12,736 nucleotides of DNA from Geodermatophilaceae bacterium (GTDB lineage: Bacteria; Actinomycetota; Actinomycetes; Mycobacteriales; Geodermatophilaceae): the NCBI GenBank assembly GCA_013811975.1, contig JACCUF010000138.1, positions 1 to 12,736 of the forward strand. Direction: 5' to 3'. The notes below the pieces were generated by a model that was not told the origin of the DNA, searched no databases, and was given only the letters and a program-made list of their open reading frames with translations. A program made the translations under genes and the position numbers. This document shows positions 7,699 through 12,736 of the stretch, piece after piece. Positions within the stretch are counted from its first letter, which is position 1. Every line of letters begins with the position of its first letter.

Positions 7699-8835
7699 GT
7701 GGATAGCCCGCACGAGGGCAACGCCGCCCCCGACTTCCTGCTGCCGCTGTGGCGGGCAGTGGTCGCTTTCCGGCTGATCGCCTGGGTAGTTGCGGTAGCC
7801 GTGTTCGTCCGGGGCTGGGATCGTTTTCCGGACCACAGGATCGCCATCGTCCTGCTTCTGCTGATGGCCGCTTGGACCGCTGTGGTGACCGTCGCCTACA
7901 GCACCGATGCCGGCCGACGCAGCCGGATGGCCGGGTACGACCTTGTGGTGACGGTGGCATTCGTTGCGGCGAACCTGCTGACCCAGTCCGCGGCTGCCCT
8001 GAGTGACGGCGCACCGATCCTGACCTCACTATGGGCGACCGGGCCGATATTCGCGCTGGCCGTCGAGCGCGGCCGGGACGGCGGCATGATCGGTGCGGTA
8101 GCCATCGGCGCGGCCCTGATCGCGCTACGTCAGAAGATTGGTGACCAGGAGATCTTCAACACCACGTTGTTTCTCGTGGCGGGCGTGACCTTGGGGTACG
8201 CCGCGACCACCACGAGACGGGCCACCTCAGTCCTGCGCGAAGCACTAGCCGCGGAAGGGGCTACTGCCGAACGGGAACGGCTGTCCCGCTCGATCCACGA
8301 CGGCGTCCTGCAGGTACTGGCCATCGTCCGTCGGCGGGGCACCGAGATCGGTGGGGACGCAGCTGAGCTCTCGGCGTTGGCCGCCGAACAGGAAGTGGCA
8401 TTGCGCAGCCTGATGACCAGCCGGCCGACCAGCAGCGGGGGGCAGGTCGACCTGGCCGCGACACTGCGCCTGCGTGCTACGTCGCGGATCGAGGTCGTCA
8501 CTCCGGCCGGTGAGCTGATGCTCGCGCGCCGTACGGTCGAAGACATCGTTGCCGCCGTGGGCGAGGCGTTGAACAATGTCGTCGAGCACGCTGGCAGCGG
8601 TGCGCGCGCGTGGATCACCGCTGAGGACCTGGGTGATCGCCTGCTCGTTTCTGTACGAGATGACGGAGTGGGAATCGCTCCCGGCCGTCTGGTTGTAGCG
8701 CAGGAGTCGGGACATCTGGGTGTCGCGCAGTCCATTCGCGGCCGGATCGCCGACCTGGGTGGCACCGTGGCGCTGCAGACCTCGTCCGGCCAGGGAACAG
8801 AGTGGGAGCTGACCGTGCCGAAGGCTCGACCATGA
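7699..8835 (+). CDS. MacS-type (DUF5931) sensor histidine kinase
   Basis: A 378-residue membrane kinase. About six hydrophobic segments (roughly residues 14-37, 46-67, 81-98, 108-122, 129-142, 154-168) form the DUF5931-like sensor region, opening with the characteristic PLWRAVVAFRLIAW. The dimerisation/phosphoacceptor helix is AERERLSRSIHDGVLQVLA with His200. The ATPase part has the N box GEALNNVVEHA (N292/N293), G1 DDGVGI (321-326), G2 SGHLGVAQSIRGRI, and G3 GQGTEWEL. It phosphorylates the response regulator encoded immediately downstream, whose ATG overlaps this stop (ATGA). The GTG at 7699 has only a poor ribosome site; upstream ATGs in other frames hit stops. No large extracellular domain exists, so the signal is probably sensed within or at the membrane. 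Regulation of the lipid cluster is inferred from position. Confidence 0.9.
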   Translation: MDSPHEGNAAPDFLLPLWRAVVAFRLIAWVVAVAVFVRGWDRFPDHRIAIVLLLLMAAWTAVVTVAYSTDAGRRSRMAGYDLVVTVAFVAANLLTQSAAALSDGAPILTSLWATGPIFALAVERGRDGGMIGAVAIGAALIALRQKIGDQEIFNTTLFLVAGVTLGYAATTTRRATSVLREALAAEGATAERERLSRSIHDGVLQVLAIVRRRGTEIGGDAAELSALAAEQEVALRSLMTSRPTSSGGQVDLAATLRLRATSRIEVVTPAGELMLARRTVEDIVAAVGEALNNVVEHAGSGARAWITAEDLGDRLLVSVRDDGVGIAPGRLVVAQESGHLGVAQSIRGRIADLGGTVALQTSSGQGTEWELTVPKARP

Positions 8836-9476
8836 CCCGCGTGATGATCGTCGATGACCATCCGATGTGGCGGGAGAGTGTCGCCCGGGATCTCGGCAGC
8901 CGGGGGTACGACGTCGTCGGCACCGCCGCGGACGCTCCCAGTGCGGTTCGGATCGCTGCCGCCGTTCGCCCGGACGTGGTGGTCATGGACCTGCAGCTGG
9001 GTACCACCTCCGGTGTCGACGCCACCCGCGACATCGTCGCGGCCGCACCGGATACCCGCGTGTTGGTGCTCTCGGCCAGCGCCGAACAGGACGACGTGCT
9101 GGACGCCGTCAAGAACGGTGCTTCAGGGTACCTGGTCAAGTCCGCGTCGCTGGACGAGCTCGACGACGCGGTAGGCCGTACCGCAGACGGAGATGCGGTG
9201 TTCAGCGCCGGGCTGGCAGGTCTCCTTCTCGGGGAGTACCGGCGATTGCATGATGCCCCGGATGACGACGCGCCGACGCTGACCGAGCGCGAGACCGAGG
9301 TGCTGCGGCTGGTCTCACGAGGACTCAGCGCCCGCCAGATCGCCACCCGGTTGACGCTGTCCCATCGAACCGTGGAAAACCACGTGCAGAACACCCTGCG
9401 AAAACTGCAGTTGCACAACCGGGTCGAACTGACCAGGTACGCCATCGAGCACGGCATCACCGACGATCCGGAGTAA
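8832..9476 (+). CDS. NarL/FixJ-type response regulator
   Basis: A 214-residue DNA-binding regulator. The receiver domain (1-120) has the acidic pair D8-D9, phosphoacceptor D53 in VVVMDLQLG, the switch residue S81 and K103 in GYLVKSAS. The LuxR-type helix-turn-helix (about 148-207) carries LTERETEVLRLVSRGLSARQIA and LSHRTVENHVQNTLRKLQ. The start is ATG 8832, not the upstream in-frame GTG: it overlaps the kinase stop (ATGA), has GAAGG seven bases upstream and gives the standard receiver N-terminus MTRVMIVDDH. It forms a two-component pair with the kinase. Target promoters are not visible with confidence; the 135-bp gap after it and the control region at 6645-6861 are natural candidates. Confidence 0.95.
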   Translation: MTRVMIVDDHPMWRESVARDLGSRGYDVVGTAADAPSAVRIAAAVRPDVVVMDLQLGTTSGVDATRDIVAAAPDTRVLVLSASAEQDDVLDAVKNGASGYLVKSASLDELDDAVGRTADGDAVFSAGLAGLLLGEYRRLHDAPDDDAPTLTERETEVLRLVSRGLSARQIATRLTLSHRTVENHVQNTLRKLQLHNRVELTRYAIEHGITDDPE

Positions 9477-9611
9477 CCGCCGCTCCCTTGAACCTCCGAT
9501 CGGGCACCAATCGAGGATCATCCGACACATCGAAGGCTTGAGTAGAAACCCCTGTGCTGCAGCCGTAGTCCTCCGGCTCTGCGTGAGCTGTGCCGGCGCA
9601 AGGCTCATCTC
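9477..9611 (+). promoter_or_regulatory. Gap between two-component genes and cytidylyltransferase gene
   Basis: This is the only spacer of any size in the plus-strand cluster (135 bp). It has room for a separate promoter, yet I find no convincing -35/-10 pair and no hairpin with a T-run. The last bases hold AAGG (9600-9603), eight bases before ATG 9612, as the ribosome site. Confidence 0.3.
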
Positions 9612-10442
9612 ATGGAGCCGATCACCCTTGCCACGTCCGCACTTCTCGTCGGTGGTGTGGCCACCAGGGTCACCCGCAACACAGAGGTGCGCGCCCGTTT
9701 CCGCACCTGGCTGGCCGCCGCACCAGTCGTCCTGATCCCGCTGATCCTGCTCGGCCCCTGGGGTGCGGTGGCATTGGCCAGCGTCCTGGGTGTCATCGCT
9801 GCGACCGAGTACGCTCGGCTGTCGTGCCTGCGACGGGTGGATGCCCTGCTGCTGGCCATGGTCGTCGGTCTCTTGCCGGTCGGAATCCTCGTCAATCCTC
9901 TGCTCACCCTGGCCACCGTCAGCCTTGCGCTGCCGCTGGGGTCGGCCATCGCGCCGGTCCTGCACGGGGACAGCTTTGAAGGGGCCCGGCGCAGTGCAGC
10001 AACGTGTTTCGGGATCGTGTGGCTAGGTGGTGGACTCGCCGGGATCGGCCTGCTCGAACCGGCAGTGGCTGCCGCGGTCTGCATCGCCGTGGCCGTCGCC
10101 GATGTCGGCGCCTGGTGCGGCGGCCGTTGGTTGGGCAGATCGGGACCGCTGAGCAAAGGGCTGTCCTCGCTCTCCCCGAGTAAGACCTGGGCGGGGGTCC
10201 TCGGCGCGGCGATCGCCGGTACGGGCGTCCTGGCCCTGCTCGGCCAGCTAACGCCCGGACTTGCCATTGCCGTTGTTGTCGGCGGGGTCCTCGGCGACCT
10301 GGTGGAGTCGATGGTCAAACGCTGCGCCCGGTGCAAGGACGCCGGAACGTGGCTGCCCGGCTTCGGTGGCCTGCTCGATCGCATCGACTCACTGCTGATC
10401 GCCCTGCCGCTCTGCCTCATCCTGACCGGGGCTCTCGCATGA
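9612..10442 (+). CDS. CdsA/YnbB-like phosphatidate cytidylyltransferase
   Basis: A 276-residue membrane protein with about seven to eight hydrophobic segments. The family joins CTP and phosphatidic acid to give CDP-diacylglycerol and pyrophosphate. Diagnostic segments are VADVGAWCGGRWLG (about 162-175), LSPSKTWAGVLG (187-198), and the C-terminal signature GDLVESMVKRCARCKD followed by PGFGGLLDRIDS (about 228-260). The catalytic Asp/Lys-rich parts are present, but the usual PGHGG has Phe251 in place of His, a change I associate with the YnbB-type branch. That fits the YnbA-like transferase in the same cluster, so the enzyme is probably a dedicated second copy and not the housekeeping CdsA. Start: ATG with AAGG eight bases before. 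Its stop overlaps a tiny reading frame leading into the acyltransferase. Confidence 0.88.
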   Translation: MEPITLATSALLVGGVATRVTRNTEVRARFRTWLAAAPVVLIPLILLGPWGAVALASVLGVIAATEYARLSCLRRVDALLLAMVVGLLPVGILVNPLLTLATVSLALPLGSAIAPVLHGDSFEGARRSAATCFGIVWLGGGLAGIGLLEPAVAAAVCIAVAVADVGAWCGGRWLGRSGPLSKGLSSLSPSKTWAGVLGAAIAGTGVLALLGQLTPGLAIAVVVGGVLGDLVESMVKRCARCKDAGTWLPGFGGLLDRIDSLLIALPLCLILTGALA

Positions 10443-10501
10443 GCGCCGAAGTCATCAAGACGCCCAGGCCCCAGCCCTGCTCGAGACAACACCGACCGTG
10501 A
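10439..10501 (+). CDS. Possible 20-residue coupling peptide between cdsA-like and plsC-like genes
   Basis: ATG 10439-10441 overlaps the cytidylyltransferase stop (ATGA) and opens a 20-codon frame (MSAEVIKTPRPQPCSRQHRP). Its TGA (10499-10501) overlaps the GTG of the acyltransferase (GTGA). Ribosomes could therefore pass from one large gene to the next by two stop/start overlaps, which would explain why the acyltransferase GTG has no nearby Shine-Dalgarno. It could be chance, or the relic of a frameshifted acyltransferase N-terminus. Confidence 0.25.
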   Translation: MSAEVIKTPRPQPCSRQHRP

Positions 10502-11739
10502 TCGCGAGCGTCGAAGGATCGTTGCGTCAGCCACCGCGCCTGTGGCGTCCCCGATCCGCTCTCCCGGCAACCGTTGCCGCCTGGGTGCGCCGAGCGTTCT
10601 GGCGCATCGCGCTCATGATCACCGGTGGCGTCGAGGTCACCGGCGCGCTGCCGAGTGGCGGTTGCGTCGTCGTTGCCAATCACAGCTCGCACGCTGACAG
10701 CGCCGCGCTGCTGGCCGGGCTCGATGCCCGGCACCGGCCGCGGGTAGCCGCGGCCGCTGACTACTGGTTCAGGAAGGGCCCGCGGGCGTTGCTGTGCCGG
10801 ATGCTGGCCGGAGGATTCCCCGTACGCCGCAACGGTGGTGGCAGCGCCGATCTGGCTGAGGCGACCCAACTGCTCCGCGCCGGGCATGCGGTGATCATCT
10901 ATCCGGAGGGCACCCGGTCGCGGAGGGGCCGGGTTGGCTCCTTCCACCTAGGACCCGCACGACTGGCCCGCGCCGCCGGCGTGCCGCTGGTACCGGTCGG
11001 TCTGTCCGGCACCGCACGTCTGCTGCCCGCTGGCGGACGGTTACGGCCTGGCCCGGTCTCGGTGCGGATCGGTGCTCCGATCGCCGTTCCCGACACCGAA
11101 GCCGGGCTGGTCGAGGTCACCCGACGCTGCCGCGTGGCCGTCATCGGACGCTGCGCACTGCCGATCAGCAAGCCAGACAGTGTCGCCCGCCGACGGATTT
11201 CCCGCCTCGCCCTCAGCCGATGGGGCGTCGTCGCCGTCGCGCAGTGGTCCTTCGCCGAAGGGTTGTGGTGGCCACTGGTCCCCGAGGTCGCTCTGTTCAT
11301 CGTGTTGCTCGCCGCCCCGCAGCGCTGGCGCGTACTGATCCCGGTCGCGGTGCTGGCCAACGTCGCCGGCGGCCTGGCCACCTTGATCCTCACCGGAAGC
11401 GGGATCAGCACACCGCAGCCGCTGGTCACCGACCAGATGCGTCAGACCGTCGCCACCCAGGTCCGGGAAGGGGGCGTAGCCGCCGTCGAGCATCAGCCCC
11501 TGGCCGGGATCCCGTTCAAGGTCTATGCCGCTGAGGCCGGACGAGTCGGCCTACACCCTGTCGAGTTCGCGCGGGAATCCTTGCTCGTACGCGGAACACG
11601 CATCGCCGTCCTCGGCCTGATCTTCGCGATCATCGGCACGGCGTTACGGCGTCGACCCCAGGCCTACCCGTACGTCGTCGCTCCCGCTCTGCTGTCCTTC
11701 TTGATCGGACTGGGCCTTGTCGTAGTTAGCTGGTCCTGA
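10498..11739 (+). CDS. PlsC-type acyltransferase fused to YqaA/VTT-like membrane domain
   Basis: A 413-residue two-domain protein. Residues about 43-200 form a 1-acylglycerol-3-phosphate acyltransferase domain. Its motifs are NHSSHADS (His62 and Asp67 of HX4D), FPVRR (107-111), YPEGTRSRRG (135-144) and PLVPVGLSGT (163-172). This domain moves an acyl group from acyl-CoA or acyl-ACP to a lysophospholipid. Residues about 240-413 are a membrane domain with the look of YqaA and the SNARE-associated/VTT (DedA) group: W-x2-AEGLWWPLVPEVAL, VAVLANVAGGLATLILTG, a soluble stretch, then GIPFKVYAAEAGRVGLHP and FARESLLVRGTRIAVLGLIF. VTT proteins are lipid scramblases or flippases. The fusion suggests acylation coupled to movement across the bilayer, which is inference. 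The GTG start is uncertain (no good ribosome site). The gene ends inside the convergent acyl-CoA synthetase gene (14-bp overlap). Confidence 0.82.
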   Translation: MIASVEGSLRQPPRLWRPRSALPATVAAWVRRAFWRIALMITGGVEVTGALPSGGCVVVANHSSHADSAALLAGLDARHRPRVAAAADYWFRKGPRALLCRMLAGGFPVRRNGGGSADLAEATQLLRAGHAVIIYPEGTRSRRGRVGSFHLGPARLARAAGVPLVPVGLSGTARLLPAGGRLRPGPVSVRIGAPIAVPDTEAGLVEVTRRCRVAVIGRCALPISKPDSVARRRISRLALSRWGVVAVAQWSFAEGLWWPLVPEVALFIVLLAAPQRWRVLIPVAVLANVAGGLATLILTGSGISTPQPLVTDQMRQTVATQVREGGVAAVEHQPLAGIPFKVYAAEAGRVGLHPVEFARESLLVRGTRIAVLGLIFAIIGTALRRRPQAYPYVVAPALLSFLIGLGLVVVSWS

Positions 11740-12736
11740 CCGAAGCTGCGTTCTCCAGGCCGAGTTCGCTCACCGAGGCCTCCCGCATCTCGACCTTGCG
11801 GACCTTGCCGGTCACGGTCATCGGGAACTCGGTCACGATCTTGACGTAGCGCGGCACTTTGTAGTGCGCCAGCTTCCCGGCGCAGTACTCCTTGAGCGAA
11901 GCTGCCGTGACCTCCTGGGCACCCTCGCGCAGCTGGATCCAGGCCATCAACTCCTCGCCGTACCTCTCATCCGGTACGCCGATGACCTGGGCGTCCACGA
12001 TGTCCGGATGGGTATAAAGGAACTCCTCGATCTCGCGCGGGTACACGTTCTCCCCGCCACGGATGACCATGTCCTTGATCCGGCCGACGATGTTGAGATA
12101 CCCGTCGGCGTCCATCGTCGCTAGGTCACCGGTGTGCATCCAGCGGGCAGCATCGATCGCCTCGGCGGTCTTCTCCGGCTCGTGCCAGTACCCGAGCATC
12201 ACCGAGTAGCCGCGGGTACAGAATTCCCCCGGCTCGCCCCTCGGCACAGTCAGGCCGGTCTCCGGGTCGACCACCTTGACCTCGATGTGCGGGTGCACGG
12301 TGCCGACCGTCGAAGTACGCCGGTCGAGGTCGTCGTCGGCCAGGGTCTGGGTCGAGACCGGTGAGGTCTCGGTCATGCCGTAGCAGATAGTCACCTCGGC
12401 CATGCCCATCTCGTTGATGACCCGCTTCATCACCTCGACCGGGCACGGGGAGCCGGCCATGATTCCGGTCCGCAGCGAGGACAGGTCGTAGTCGGCGAAG
12501 TCCGGCAGGCCGAGTTCGGCGATGAACATCGTCGGTACGCCGTACAGCGACGTGCACTTTTCTTCCTGTACGGCCTTGAGCGTCGCGGCCGGGTCAAAGC
12601 CGGGCGCCGGGATGACCATGTCCTTGATCCGGCCGACGATGTTGAGATACCCGTCGGCGTCCATCGTCGCTAGGTCACCGGTGTGCATCCAGCGGGCAGC
12701 ATCGATCGCCTCGGCGGTCTTCTCCGGCTCGTTCCA
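11726..12736 (-). CDS. AMP-forming acyl-CoA synthetase (FadD-like), C-terminal part with anomalous right end
   Basis: Adenylate-forming enzyme that activates a carboxylic (probably fatty) acid with ATP and loads it on CoA. From 12609 leftwards the protein is normal: PAPGFDPAATLKAVQ, YGVPTMFIAEL, LRTGIMAGSPCP, CYGMTETSPVSTQT (A5), GEFCTRGYSVMLGYW, WMHTGDLA (A7), GRIKDMVIRGGENVYPREIEE (A8 hinge) and TVTGKVRK with the catalytic A10 Lys. Right of 12609 the frame stays open to the window edge, but encodes a second copy of the A7-A8 segment placed in front of PAPGFDP, where relatives have the middle of the N-terminal domain. The P-loop TSGTTG region is not seen. The gene is partial at the edge and converges on the acyltransferase. 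The acyl chain is unknown; a supply role for the lipid cluster is possible but only positional. Confidence 0.88.
   Translation of the reverse strand, partial: WNEPEKTAEAIDAARWMHTGDLATMDADGYLNIVGRIKDMVIPAPGFDPAATLKAVQEEKCTSLYGVPTMFIAELGLPDFADYDLSSLRTGIMAGSPCPVEVMKRVINEMGMAEVTICYGMTETSPVSTQTLADDDLDRRTSTVGTVHPHIEVKVVDPETGLTVPRGEPGEFCTRGYSVMLGYWHEPEKTAEAIDAARWMHTGDLATMDADGYLNIVGRIKDMVIRGGENVYPREIEEFLYTHPDIVDAQVIGVPDERYGEELMAWIQLREGAQEVTAASLKEYCAGKLAHYKVPRYVKIVTEFPMTVTGKVRKVEMREASVSELGLENAASVRTS
12061..12187. repeat. Direct repeat copy 1 (normal A7-A8 position in acyl-CoA synthetase)
   Basis: This 127-bp block recurs at 12610-12736, 549 bp (183 codons) away. Identity is complete over the first 123 bp; of the last four bases one differs (G 12184 against T 12733, His against Asn). 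This copy sits where the A7-A8 motifs belong in the enzyme. Confidence 0.97.
12610..12736. repeat. Direct repeat copy 2 (out-of-order block at window edge)
   Basis: Second copy of the 12061-12187 block. It runs to the last base of the window, so its real length is unknown. It joins the N-terminal-domain segment beginning PAPGFDP at the bases coding for MVI, where both sequences share a short stretch ATGGTCATCC (minus strand). This is the hallmark of microhomology-mediated rearrangement or of an assembly or amplification chimera. Confidence 0.97.

Noticed and set aside
6860..8029. 389-residue minus-strand frame opposite the transferase and kinase genes
   Set aside because: Low-complexity Arg/Ser/Pro/Ala sequence, antisense to genes with clear motifs.
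8802..8831. GTG 8802 as response-regulator start
   Set aside because: It would add ten residues before the receiver domain; ATG 8832 has the ATGA overlap and a ribosome site.

Overview
The window is GC-rich, tightly packed DNA that looks actinobacterial. GTG and TTG starts are frequent, genes overlap by 1 to 14 bp, and several families are, as far as I recall, nearly restricted to Actinobacteria: DUF2530, DUF3027, DUF2771, a cold-shock protein with a C-terminal helical tail, and a MacS-type (DUF5931) sensor kinase. I cannot name a genus. No rRNA, tRNA, CRISPR array, intact insertion sequence, defence locus or replication origin is visible.

Layout, left to right. (1) 1-493: a MarR-type regulator running off the left edge on the minus strand, with a palindromic candidate operator against its start codon, then a 130-bp spacer with repeats. 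(2) 494-2449 minus: an NCS2/AzgA-like purine permease with an unusual ~175-residue acidic N-terminal extension. (3) 2509-5621: DUF2530 membrane protein (+), DUF3027 protein (-), MFS transporter (+) and DUF2771 lipoprotein (+). These are tightly interlocked: a shared CTAG double stop and a GTGA stop/start overlap. (4) 5622-6260: a gene-poor stretch with an inverted repeat and the decayed C-terminal end of a short-chain dehydrogenase. (5) 6261-6644 minus: cold-shock protein. (6) 6862-11739 plus: a likely membrane-lipid operon, consisting of a small membrane protein, a YnbA-like CDP-alcohol phosphatidyltransferase homologue, a two-component system, a CdsA/YnbB-like cytidylyltransferase, and a PlsC acyltransferase fused to a YqaA/VTT-like membrane domain. 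(7) 11726-12736 minus: the C-terminal part of an AMP-forming acyl-CoA synthetase, converging on and overlapping the acyltransferase.

The most interesting unit is region 6. Its enzymes cover making a (lyso)phospholipid acid (PlsC), activating it with CTP (CdsA-like) and transferring the activated lipid to an alcohol (CDP-alcohol transferase). A VTT-type lipid scramblase/flippase-like domain is fused to the acyltransferase, and a membrane sensor kinase with its NarL-type regulator lies inside the cluster. The transferase lacks two of the four canonical metal-binding aspartates (A72 and N93), and the cytidylyltransferase lacks the usual His of its signature (F251). Both changes point to a specialised branch with an unknown product, not housekeeping phospholipid synthesis. 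This is inference from motifs and gene order.

The right edge holds an anomaly. A 127-bp block of the acyl-CoA synthetase gene (12061-12187) recurs at 12610-12736 in the same frame, with one mismatch. It is joined in the wrong order to the N-terminal domain at a short microhomology. This is either a real partial duplication or an assembly chimera, so the protein predicted there should not be trusted upstream of about position 12609.
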